A stretch of DNA of 64,000 nt from Planoprotostelium fungivorum. Taxonomy: Eukaryota; Evosea; Variosea; Cavosteliida; Cavosteliaceae. The notes below the pieces were generated by a model. It was not told where the DNA came from and did not search any database. It was given only the letters and a program-made list of their open reading frames with translations. This document shows positions 36,862 through 47,032 of the stretch, piece after piece. The translations under genes were made by a program, and so were the position numbers. Position 1 is the first letter of the stretch. Each line of letters opens with the position of its first letter. Location of the stretch: positions 31,885 through 95,884 of the forward strand of contig MDYQ01000091.1 of NCBI GenBank assembly GCA_003024175.1. Reading direction: 5' to 3'.

Positions 36862-39800
36862 ATGCCAGGGGTGACATCAAGCCCATCTCTGGTCGATGTC
36901 AGACAGGTATCATCTGATGCAGAAAGTCTCGAAGCAAGGACGAGAAAGAGTGTGGTGGGTTTCGATTCCATCTCATCCTCTTAAGAATGATGGAATCCCA
37001 TCTTTTGCATCTCTTCCGTGATATTGAGGCACTTCTCCTATAGACATTTCGTCAGAGCTCATAGACATCTCAGATCGGTGGCTTTCAGAAACCAGAAGGA
37101 CCATATCGGGCCAAAACTGCCCGCGAAAAGTTGGCTGCATTCTTCCACCGCTCTCCCATGTCAGCTCAGGCAACTGTGTCTCTGACTTGGTGGGAGAAGT
37201 GGTATTACTATGGGAGGTATGTTCATCGAATCGAATGCCATCACACACGATCCAAATGACGGTGCATACCGAGGCGATCGAATCAATTGACAGACTTCCT
37301 CTCGTCATCGTCATCCTCTCCGCATACATTTACAAATCGTATCACCTCGATGATCCGCTCGACAGATTTCCGTGGAAACCTCTCATCCACCTTCTCATCG
37401 CCCTGCTGGCCGCAGCCCTCGTTGCCATCGAGATCAACTTGGGTCAGAATGCAAAGAGCATCTCACTCCAAACCTTGGAGACTCTTAACACGGTGTTGCT
37501 GGGTGAAGAAGTGGAGCTGCAACTCAACCAAGGATCTTATTCGAAAGACATGATCTACTCCGATGAAGTGATCCAGCATCTCAATCGCTCCCTCACAAAC
37601 GTGAGTCGCATCTGCGAACGCATCTGCGAATGACGCATCGCAGTACAAAGATTTTCCCGCCAAAACCATCGACATCTTCAGCTTCACGCAACACGGTAAC
37701 ATGACGCATCCGATGCCACCACCCGTTTTGACGGTCGAATCTTACGTTCACACCATAAAGACCAATTCGCAGGGGCACATCGACGGCACACACATCAAAG
37801 AATATCCGTTGGGTGAGATTCGAAATTTGAAAATCGAATTTCGGCGGGATGACGCGAGCAGACGTGGGGAATTTGGGACCCTTCCAGAATGCAACGACGG
37901 AGCAGACCCAAAAATTCTTCCACAATCTGAAGACCATGAGCGTGCGTCACCGAAATTTCCGCGAAGTTTACACACAACAGGTCAACTTCACTTACTACAC
38001 CGTCGACATCATCGGCGACAACAGCTTCCTGCAGGAGTGGAAAATGAAGGTACGTCAGACAACATCACCGTGATCGGATCATCATGACGATCGTCGAGAT
38101 CGTTGATGATGTCACAGCTATTTTACGATTTCACGGATCGAGCGTCACGCATCACGGTGAATCTCATTTACGAAGAGAATGATCTGGCCATAAGAAGTGA
38201 GACATATTGTGGACAAGAGAAAATTCAGACGTCTAAACAAGTTTCAGTTCAGTTCATATCGAAATTCAAAGTGGAAATCGGGCTGCAGATTGCTATCATC
38301 ATACTGTGTGTCATCTCTCATTTTCTCAGTTTCGCTTCGTTGAAGGACTCCTTCGCGATCTTGCAGGTGTGATGATCGTGATCGGATCATCATGATGATG
38401 ACTGAGATGATGATCAGAAAGCCAAGAGTAACTTTCATTTGTGGAAGGATAAGCAGATCATACAGTGGGAAGATGTTCCCTTCCACATCAAAGTTCATCT
38501 CATCAACTTCTGGTTTGCGTGAGTCCCCCTCTCTTTCGTTTCGATCTTCCAAATCTTTCATCTTCTCCGCTACAAAATTTTCTTCTCTCCTCCTCTCACT
38601 CCTATCCATAACATTCACTCCTCCATCATCACTCACTCATCCATCATCACTCACTCATCCATCATCACTCACTCACTCTATATCATAACGTTTCATCACC
38701 CCTAATTCAACATTCAATCACTTTATATCATACCATTCAATCACTCTATATTATATCATTCACTCACTCCAACATCGATTTTAATCTTCAATCAGTTTCT
38801 CTCTGGTGGCCGATACCTTATTACCCATCGGCTGCGTCTCCAATTTAATTCGCTACGCTGTGACAAATCCACCCGAGAGCTTGTCCACCGTGGTATCCCT
38901 CTGCATCGGTGTGGGCACCATGTTCGCTTGGTTCAACATGACACGTTACGTCGGAGTGCATCGGAGATTCACGGTAAATGTCGTGGAAAATCGAAAACTG
39001 ATCGTTGTAGATACTGATCAATACCATCGGAGACGGTGTACCTAAGGTGGGAGAGAGAGGAGATTTCGTTGAAGTGAAACAGGTGTTACGTGTCATCGTT
39101 TCAGTCATTCCCATCATGTTTGCTTACACCATCGCTGGTGTCTATTTCTTCTCTTATCGTGTGGATGGGGTAAGATCACACATCCTTCTACCTGATCGAA
39201 TGATCAAACGTATCAACACGTTCGAATCGTTCCTATTCGATCACACACGTTGTCGACATTTCTGACTCTCAGGACAGTTTTCCGGTTACGTGGAAGCCTT
39301 CGCTTCTCTCTTCTCACTCCAAAACGGAGACAACGTCAGGGCGACGTTCACAGATTTCAGTGTCTACGGCTTCATGGGTGTTATCTACCTCTTCACTTAT
39401 CTCTTCTTTGGCATCTACGTCTTCACGAATATCTTCATCTCCATCATAGCAGACTCCTACTCTTCGTCAAAGGTGAGACACTGGAGGGGAATAGAATGTC
39501 GGTTGATGTGGAATCGTGCAGAAGATCATGGGAAGGAATCACGAAGCTGATTTAGCGGGGAGTGAACAACTGTGGAACGTCATCTTCAACGATGAAACGG
39601 TGAGAAATCGATTCATTGGATGGACATCGATCTTCACATCGACGATGACACGAACCGCATCGACGATGTATCGATCATCATTCGATGTGCTCGATGAGAT
39701 CGATGTCTGAAGGAAAGCAGAGCGTCGAGGACGGTAATCAATCGGATAGAGAGGAACCAGCCAACTCCATCGTTGAGATCGTCAATCCACCGTCATCATC

Positions 39801-40049
39801 CGATTACGGCAGTATGAGCGACACCACGAGCCTCCTGAGGGCCAGCATACAAGATGGTGAGACGATGATGTGATGATGGTCGCGCACGAGATTGATGATG
39901 TCTCAGATGATGAGAGGGCACAAGCGATGATGAGAGCGGATGCCACTCTAAAGATCACGAGGAAGATCGCAGTGATCGCAGACAAGCAGAGGGTTCTGCA
40001 GAAGAAGATGGACAAATTGGTCGTGAAGCTGGAAAAGTTATCACGATAA
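36862..40049 (+). CDS. Mucolipin-type TRP channel (TRPML)
   Basis: Start MPGVTSSPSLVDVRQVSSDA. Exons then give GPYRAKTAREKLAAFFHRSP, a first TM (WKPLIHLLIALLAAALVAIE), a large luminal loop (VTVESYVHTIKTNS-like, NFTYYTVDIIG), GLQIAIIILCVISHFLSF, KAKSNFHLWKDKQ, STVVSLCIGVGTMFAWFNMT, RYVGVHRRFTILINTI, VLRVIVSVIPIMFAYTIAGV, and the pore helix FASLFSLQNGDN, aligning with LFSLINGDD of human mucolipins. The last TM is YLFTYLFFGIYVFTNIFISI. A coiled-coil C-terminus (IADKQRVLQKKMDKLVVKLE) ends at TAA 40047-40049; such channels release Ca2+ from endolysosomes. A long intron (about 38521-38795) carries TCACTCATC repeats. Confidence 0.82.
38624..38676. repeat. 18-bp tandem repeat in TRPML intron
   Basis: Three consecutive copies of CATCATCACTCACTCATC, in an intron rich in TCA/TATCA. 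The copies are exact or nearly so. Confidence 0.85.
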
Positions 40050-40178
40050 AGAGACGATATCTTATCCTCTTCTGAACAACACGAAGCACAGTTCACCCGG
40101 AGGAAGAGCGTATAGTAGGCAGGATTGACTATAATTTTCAGACCTACAAGGCGGACACGTGTCACTCAACGTTCATCT

Positions 40179-40250
40179 GGCTCCTTGGCCAAGTTGGCAA
40201 GGCGCTTCCCTAGTAAGGAAGAGATCACGAGTTCGAGTCTCGTAGGAGCC
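40179..40250 (+). tRNA. tRNA-Thr (anticodon AGT)
   Basis: A 72-nt cloverleaf: acceptor GGCTCCT/AGGAGCC (7 perfect pairs), D-arm GCC/GGC with loop AAGTTGGCAA, anticodon stem CTTCC/GGAAG with loop CTAGTAA, variable loop AGATC, and T-arm ACGAG/CTCGT with TTCGAGT. The anticodon AGT (wobble A, read as inosine) decodes ACU/ACC threonine. No intron. It is followed at once by TTTTT, the Pol III terminator, and has no encoded CCA, as usual in eukaryotes. Confidence 0.95.
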
Positions 40251-40255
40251 TTTTT
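40251..40255 (+). terminator. Pol III terminator (T5)
   Basis: Run of five T directly after the tRNA-Thr acceptor stem. Confidence 0.85.
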
Positions 40256-40386
40256 ATGTGTCTGCGTAGTTCACATCGATGGTGGCGGAATCCACATCAC
40301 GTGACTGTGGTTCACGCAGTGATGCTGAGCCAGACAGATCTTTCTCTATTCAAACATTCTTTATTTCTTCTGTTCTCTCATGGTCA

Positions 40387-40780
40387 ATGCTGCGCAAACT
40401 CAGGCGCGAGGGTGAGCACAAATTTTCCCAAACTTCGGGAATCGTTCAAATTTTGAAATTTTCCACACCTCCCCCACAAGAGATTATAAGAAGACCAACT
40501 CATTCATGCGTTGGATGGAAGAACAAGATAAATGGAAAGCCGTTGCCGCGGGGCTCATCATTCTCGTTTCAGTGCTGCTTCTATGCGTTATGCGGCATCC
40601 TCTGCCGCAGACAAAGCCCTTTTGAGTTATCACACCCAGTTGACGGTAGATCTCAAGCATCTCGAAGATGAGATCGATACCAAGTTTGATAAGATGGAGG
40701 ACAAATTCGATAAGATAGATGAACGCCTTCGTCAGATTGAGCGCCTTACCAATCAGGTGGCTAAGTTTGTCGAGGTATAA
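40387..40780 (+). CDS. Small membrane/coiled-coil protein (orphan)
   Basis: ATG at 40387 (MLRKLRRE) followed by a donor (GTGAGC). After an intron a frame gives DYKKTNSFMRWMEEQDKWKA; the last exon gives SYHTQLTVDLKHLEDEID, then KFDKMEDKFDKIDERLRQIE and NQVAKFVEV before TAA 40778-40780. The heptad repeat FDKMEDKFDKIDERL is a clear coiled coil. The intervening stretch could encode a hydrophobic helix (AGLIILVSVLLLCVM) in another frame, so the exact splicing of the middle is unresolved. Its last codons and 3' UTR have a near-copy at 58081-58150. Confidence 0.45.
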
Positions 40781-40821
40781 AGAGTCATCTCAAAGCACCA
40801 TCACATCTGTCGTGCGGTAGA
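40752..40821 (+). repeat. Parent copy of a 70-bp duplicated segment
   Basis: The end of the coding region and 3' UTR of the small coiled-coil gene. By my count it matches 58081-58150 at 67 of 70 positions without gaps. Confidence 0.85.
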
Positions 40822-41267
40822 GAAATTCGCGGACATCCAGATTGTCGGGTGAGTGACCCGACAAACGTGCCAAATCAAACACCCTTCCACCCAGCGACTG
40901 CTAAGGAAGTAAGATGTTTTAACATTTTACTCTTGCACTGCCACTTTATGATGGTATCAATCAATATGAAATCAACACATATATTCATCTCTAACGGATC
41001 AATCTTCGTAGAGTCAGGTATTGAGAACTCCATACGAATCGATGTGAGAACGATTTAACGTAGCAGGAGTTATCATCTAGCCCAGCTGTTGACGATACAA
41101 CGATCAACAAGGCTCCTTCATGTCTACATCCATATGCCATCTCAAGCGCACTCATGAGACCTCTCATTACAACCAAATCTGATCCAATCGACATTCCTCA
41201 TCACATCTCCACAACGAAGGTTCTCCAGCGTACAGTTCGGATGAACACACAAACACATTCGAGCTCT
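40781..41267. other. Intergenic, about 490 nt
   Basis: Convergent 3' ends of the coiled-coil gene and the TFIIIC gene. No gene or RNA seen. Confidence 0.4.
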
Positions 41268-44200
41268 TTATATGACGAGATATTTCAACATGATCTCCCT
41301 GGCCATAGTGTATGATTCAGACGTCCGGTAGATGGTCACCAGATTCCACGCTGCCTCTTTCGATAAGTTATTTCCAACGTTGCCTCTCTCATCATTGACA
41401 GCCAACACCTGCCACTTCATCAGCTCGCGTCCCATTTTATTCTATTTTAATTCTGGATCTATTTATAGATCTATACGTCACCTTCTCGTAGAGAGGTATG
41501 GCAAGGTGGACCAGTCCCAATTGATGGAAGGCTCTTGCCATGTTGAACCACGTTTCTTCGTTCTCTCCGTTCAGTCTGGTCCCAAAATCAACGAATAAAA
41601 TCGAATGAATCGATTTTAATGTTCACCTCGAGTACTGATCGAAGAAAGTGAAGGCCTTGACTACGGCATCGTGTCTGTCTCCCAATTTTCTATTCATGGA
41701 AGCTCCCAGATAAGCTACACCGATGCACAAGCTGATGATAGGCTCTTTCGGTGACAATTTGTAAGCTCGAAAGTAGTGCTTTAAAGCTCCGAACCAGGTC
41801 TCTGACAATAAGCTAATAATAGCCTCTTCAGTAATTACCTCTGGGATTCATCACTGTCGTACAGCTTACCTCTGGTGAGCCTCCAGCATCAGCAGCGGAA
41901 CCGAGTTTGCATTCTTCAATATCAGCCTCTCGATAAACTTTGTATGATGAATGAAACTTCCCGCCCTTTCCCATTTTCAAAATTCAAACTCCAACGTCCA
42001 CACTCACACCGTGACAAACTTGATGAACAGATTCCACACTACGGAAGAGTTTGGCCGTTTGAAGCAGATGTGCTTGATGCTCTCGTAACCTGATACGTAA
42101 CGGCCGGAATTGATGCCGATGCCGACATCGAGCAGACGCAGCTTGAAAGCTCTGTCCTTGTTGACGAATTCGAGGAGGGCTAGGGATTCAGACACGATGA
42201 GGGAGGCGAGCTGGTGAGGAGATCAGGTGGGACGGTTCATGATGATGGTGACGAGTGAACATGGTGTTGATGCGATCACATCATGATCACGATGTGATCG
42301 CGTGCGATCATGTCCGTGATGTGATGACGATTGGATAGAATATGACATCATACCTCGTACGATTCAAGAGAAGCCAACGTCTGACACGTCTACCGACAGT
42401 CATCAGTGATCATCCCCATACATTTTCACCTTGTAGATGAGATCGAAATACTTGTCTTCTCCCATGGCAACGATGAGGTTGACTTGTGTTGTCTGTCCAT
42501 TCTTCTCTCTCGGTCTCGGAACCCTCGGTACTACTGGCTCTTCGTCCATCATGAACGCTTCTTCCTGGAAGATTCCGTCGATATTCGAGGAAGATTCTGT
42601 GAAATTTCTGTGAAATTTCTCACCTGAGCCGCCCTCTTGCCAAAGTAGAAGAGGTTGCCACTCTGGTCTTCTTGCTGTACGGTGGGCAGTTGTAGATTCG
42701 ATTGTCCGATATTCTTATTCGCGATGGCTCTTCTCGATTGATTGATCAGGGTCGCAAACCTATGCCTCGTTGTAGACGAACTCGAATTCCACGCGAAATT
42801 TCACCTTCTCTTCGAGCCTCGGATGTAGCGGCTGCCCACGGCGGCCATCTGGAAGATCTCGTCGATGGTGGGTAAGACTGATTCTAAAAATGGAATCATC
42901 TGTCCTTGATTGTAGTGGATGAAGCCCTTCTCTACCCATATGCGAGGGTCTACCTCTACACCCTCCTCTGTTGAGGATCATCAGCGTCATGGTGATGTGT
43001 GATGGTGTTGATGATGTGGGTCATGAGGTTGATGATGTCGATGGTGATGTGATGATGTGATGATGTGATGATGTGATGATGTGATGATGTGATGATGTGA
43101 TGATGTGATGATGTGATGATGGGATGATGTGATGATGTGATGATGTGATGATGTGATGATGTGATGATGTGATGATGTTGTGATGAATAGAAAATTTTTA
43201 TGTGAACAAACGATACGTACGTCCCGGCTGATGACTGAGAGCTTCCACCGCCTTGATGTGATTATCCAACATCTATCCCTCCTCAATCTTCACACGTCCC
43301 TCTCCTCTCACCCCAAGGATGACTTCCGGTGGCTTCTCCATCGCCTGGTACGTCTTACACAACAAGAGAGCCGCATCCAAGTGATGTCCCTCCTCATCCA
43401 GAGCTGAATGATCGCGTCAGTTTCATCGAAATCTCCGCGAGTTCTACCTCTCTCTAGCTCTGCCGTCGCGCCGTCCAGATCGTTCATCATCTCAAGACAC
43501 TGGGCCATTTTAAAACGAACGATGGGTCGATCGTATTCTGAAGAAGCTTCTTTGATCAAGATGTCGAGAACTGCGAGAGATTTCGGTGAGATTTCCAGTT
43601 ACGTATTGTACGTACCCGCTACCGCTCGATCGTACACGGATAGAGCCATGAAAGTCTCTGCGACGGAGAAGTACAGATCGTGTGATTTGTCGACGTCTTG
43701 TTGGAACAAGAGATCGAAGTAAGGCTGGTGAAGGGTCGGTTCCCGCCAAAATAAGATATTCAAACTCTCACGTTCGCTTCTTCCATCTTCCCCGCATACG
43801 CCAGGCAGATTGCGTAACTCACCAATACGTCCAATGGAATCTTATTCTCTCCCAACCTGCCACTCCGTCACGAAATTCCGATGAAATTTCGTTGAATCCT
43901 CACTTCTTCATGAGATTTCCCACCACGGCGGCTCCAGCATCGAATTCTCCGATACTCATGTGTAATTCAACGCAATAGTCGACGGCGTTGAAATACTTTG
44001 GATCTTCCTCTGACATCTTCTCTACGTACTCTGTCATGACTTTCGCACCCTGCCTGGGCTCCCCCACTTGATTGTGCAACTGGATGGATGAGTGGGGACA
44101 TCAACGATGTCGTATGAATCACATCGACGAGCTGTTCGATGACGTAGTACTCGCAGTTTGGCATTTGGATGAGATGTTGTAGACCTTCGATGGCGCTCTT

Positions 44201-45396
44201 GTAATCTGATAACTCGATGTAGAGAAAAGTTCGATTCCAAATGAGTTCAAAGAGGTCGTCCGGTTCCAATTGGATGGCTGTGACGTGTTATGACGTCATC
44301 ACACGTCATCACTTCACCTTTACTGTAACAGTGAATGGCCTGACGAGTCTTTCCCACTTCTCTGCGGAATCTTCAATCCCATACGATAGAATAAAATAAA
44401 ATAAAAATATCTCACTTGGACATGCTGGCCAATTTTTTCCAACGTGCGGCATCTTTACCGTGGACGTGAGCGGCGATGAGAAAGACATCTAAAGACCTCG
44501 CGTCTTTCATCTGTTCGTAAACGAGAGCCAATGCATCGTAAGGCTCATAGCAATTGGGCGCTTGACGAATGATCTCGTTCAGAATGTCGATCGCCTGAGA
44601 TGAAGATCAGTCGGGGTTCCATCATCACGGATCATGTGAACATGAAGAGTCACCTTGTCGAATTCACCATCGATGAACAGGTCTTGGGCTTCTCCCAACA
44701 TCGTCTTCTGCTCGTCTGAGAGTTTATTTCTCGTCTCCGTTCTCCTTGTCTTCTTTCTCTTTCTTCGACCTGGAAAGTCTCCATCGATGTCGCCCAACTC
44801 TTCGATATCTGCACCGAAGAGTTGTCTCTGTAGTTGACGTCTAAAGATGATGGTCAGATGGGCACGGGAAAATAAAAAGAGATGGATGATCTGTGGATGG
44901 AGACATGATCACCTTTTGTCGGTCTCTTTGACTGGTTTCTTGGCGGGTTGAGCTTCATCTGGATCGATGTAGTTTTCGTCTGCGCTCGAATCATCGAGTT
45001 CGGATTCACTCTCATCGTCCTCTAACTCGTCTTCGTCTGAGCTCTCTTCCTCGGCTATAATAACGATGAGTTGAAAGATTCTCACATTCTCTGTGATGAT
45101 ATCGAATCACCCTCGATCTGGTCAGCTTTCTTAGCGCTCATCTCTAGATACAATTTGTCCATCTCTTGTTGCAGCCCAAGCTGATTGCCCATCCTCGACT
45201 TTTGTGAGTCTTTGATACGTGTTGGAAGTGTTGATAGTGTCACTGCTCTCGCTTTCACGGCTGCACGTGCTTGTGCCTGTGCATATGGTCTCTTCCTCTT
45301 TCGTCTCGGTGTATCCTTCTGAGGAGTCGAAGCTGTCGATGGAGGGCTTCCAGGCGTAGCTGGCAGTGGTGCTTCGACATCGACGGATTCGTCCAT
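41268..45396 (-). CDS. GTF3C3: TFIIIC subunit 3 (TPR protein; TFC4/Sfc4 type)
   Basis: Start MDESVDVEAPLPATPGSPPS, a basic/disordered N-terminus (RRKRKRPYAQAQ), an acidic stretch (EEESSDEDELEDDESESEL), then FGADIEELGDIDGDFPGRRK and KLSDEQKTMLGEAQDLFIDG. TPR repeats follow: AIDILNEIIRQAPNCYEPYD, SMSREVGKTRQAIHCYSKAI, LEPDDLFELIWNRTFLYIEL, RPIVRFKMAQCLEMMNDLDG, WFNMARAFHQLGLVHLAIPL. The C-terminus (SKEAAWNLVTIYRTSES, REIMLKYLVI) ends TAA 41268-41270, matching the family's conserved end. TFIIIC102/Tfc4 links TFIIIC bound at tRNA genes to TFIIIB recruitment. An intron at about 43045-43178 is a 9-bp tandem repeat. Length is roughly 900 residues. Confidence 0.87.
43045..43178. repeat. 9-bp minisatellite (GATGATGTG)n within a TFIIIC intron
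   Basis: About 15 copies of GATGATGTG in tandem with one variant unit (GATGATGGG). It lies in an intron of the TFIIIC gene, so length changes should be tolerated. Confidence 0.9.
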
Positions 45397-45477
45397 CTTT
45401 TCGAGAATGATCTGCCGATGTGATGTGATGTCGGTGGAAATACAACGAACACAGATCACATCACGAGATCGAGCAGG
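45397..45477. promoter_or_regulatory. Head-to-head promoter, 81 bp between start codons (TFIIIC / Nudix)
   Basis: Two start codons on opposite strands only 81 bp apart, so promoters and 5' UTRs overlap. Contains TGATGTGATGTCGGTGG and CACATCACGAGATCG. Confidence 0.5.
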
Positions 45478-46286
45478 ATGACGGAAGAACACATAGACGT
45501 CTGTGACGAACAAGGAAAGAAGACCGGAGAGGTGTTGCCACGAAAAGAGATCCACCGTCTGGGTAAATGGCATCGATGTGTTCACGGTAAGAGAATCACA
45601 GAAGACTATCTTTGAGGATATGGACATTGAAAATTAGACAGTGTGGTTGTTCAAGAAGAGTGGACAAGTGTTAGTCCAGAAGAGGGCAGCAATCAAAGAG
45701 TCATGGCCAAACATGTGGGATATCTCTTCAGCAGGTATCACTCTTCTCCTCTTGCGTTGCTCATTTCCATCAGGCCACATTTCCGCTGGTGATGATAGTC
45801 TCACCTCTGCACAGAGAGAATTAGAAGAGGAATTGGGAGTCAAAAAAGAAGCAAAAGACTTCCACTTTCTATTTACCTCTCAAGTTCAAGCAGTTTTGAG
45901 AGGAGGTACATTATCTACATCACCATCGTGATGTTCATGAATTGATGCAGGGGCATATCTAGAGAACGAACATGTCGATGTGTATCTCGTGGGTGAGAAC
46001 TTCTCCCTCTCATCACTCCCACGCAATCAATCACCGAGCTGATCGTATCAACAGAGATGGATGAAGGTTACAAAGAGTCATTCTTCACATTGCAACAATC
46101 AGAGGTCTATCTCGGAAACAAAGACTTTGACTGAACATGATGCAGGTTGCAGCCGTTAAATGGATGGATATCGATGAACTCGTGTCGGCCTTCTCATCAC
46201 GTGATGGTGATTATGTACCCTGTCGTGTAGATGGCACATACGGGACGCTGTGGGAGACAATAAGACAAAGATGTGGTCGTTCATAA
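45478..46286 (+). CDS. Nudix hydrolase (IPP-isomerase-like / YfcD-like)
   Basis: Start MTEEHIDVCDEQGKKTGEVL, then RKEIHRLGKWHRCVH, TVWLFKKSGQVLVQKRAAIK, SWPNMWDISSAGHISAGDDS, and the Nudix box ending RELEEELGV. The box fits GX5(D)X7REUXEEXGU with Asp in place of the usual first Glu, as in some IPP isomerase-like members; metal-binding REL-EE-G is intact. Later blocks are FHFLFTSQVQAV, LENEHVDVYLV, AAVKWMDIDELVSAF. The architecture matches the Nudix protein fused in plants to dipeptidyl peptidase III (NUDX3) and bacterial YfcD, but here standing alone. Substrate unknown. TAA at 46284-46286. Confidence 0.85.
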
Positions 46287-46564
46287 AGAGATGATGATGT
46301 CAATGATCATGAATGGGCCCTAGCTACAATCGAACGAGGTCGGTCACAGACTGTTAGACCATTAGAAGGGAAGGCACAGATGGCAAACGCCGAGCCCAAA
46401 CCAGCCCAATATAGGGTGAATGGGTGTGTTGCTGCGATGTGCATTGATTTCTTCTTATGATTGGAGGAATAGTGGTCGCGCGAACGCAACCACCTCTAAC
46501 AAAAATTTACAGGTTGACAGATACCTAAGTATCTCATACATGCACCCCCCCCTCGATAGTGCGA
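46287..46564. other. Intergenic, about 280 nt
   Basis: 3' UTR of the Nudix gene and upstream region of a small gene; includes a CACCCCCCCCTCG homopolymer at 46543-46555. Confidence 0.4.
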
Positions 46565-46977
46565 ATGAGGCAAGGGACACACATATCTCTCCGCCTGGTG
46601 GATCACGGTAAAGACCCTGCAGGTGAGTATGATCTGACGGACTTGTGATGACTGGGTGGCCGTTTTTATAGCTTTAACTCATTATGGGTCACACAAACAT
46701 GATCTCCTCAGACGGCCCTGGCATTTGATGCAATATCGATAATACGTCTGTTGGAAACAGAGGTGCTAGATGGCTGTCTTACTTTCTACACGTTGAAGAG
46801 GTATGTCAGGGGCCTTGGCCGTCGTCTGTGACCGTTCTCATGTGCAGAGATAAAGGACAGAATCTCAAGTTATTTACGATTCATATGCATGCATATGAGT
46901 GTATCATACCGAAAGACGCGCCGTGTGGGCTCAGTGAGCGAGAACACGAAAAAGAACGAAAAATGCCACATTTGTGA
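46565..46977 (+). CDS. Small orphan protein
   Basis: ATG at 46565 (MRQGTHISLRLVDHGKDPA), donor GTGAGT; after an 87-nt intron TALAFDAISIIRLLETEVLD, GCLTFYTLKR; after a 49-nt intron DKGQNLKLFTIHMHAYECII, KDAPCGLSEREHEKERKMPH, TGA 46975-46977. Three exons joined in frame with good splice sites, giving about 91 residues with two hydrophobic amphipathic blocks. No family recognised. Its last exon overlaps an alternative N-terminal extension of the downstream gene in another frame, so one of the two is wrong or they overlap. Confidence 0.4.
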
Positions 46978-47032
46978 ATTTCGATCTACACGTGAGACAT
47001 CGCAAAAGTGTTCCTTCCATGAATCACCAAGC

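Noticed and set aside
43045-43178. CRISPR-like or regularly spaced array
   Set aside because: Units are 9 bp without spacers; this is a simple tandem repeat in a eukaryotic intron.
42987-43286. ORF coding for a long His/Ser repeat (HHIITSS)
   Set aside because: It is the translated 9-bp intronic minisatellite, not a protein.
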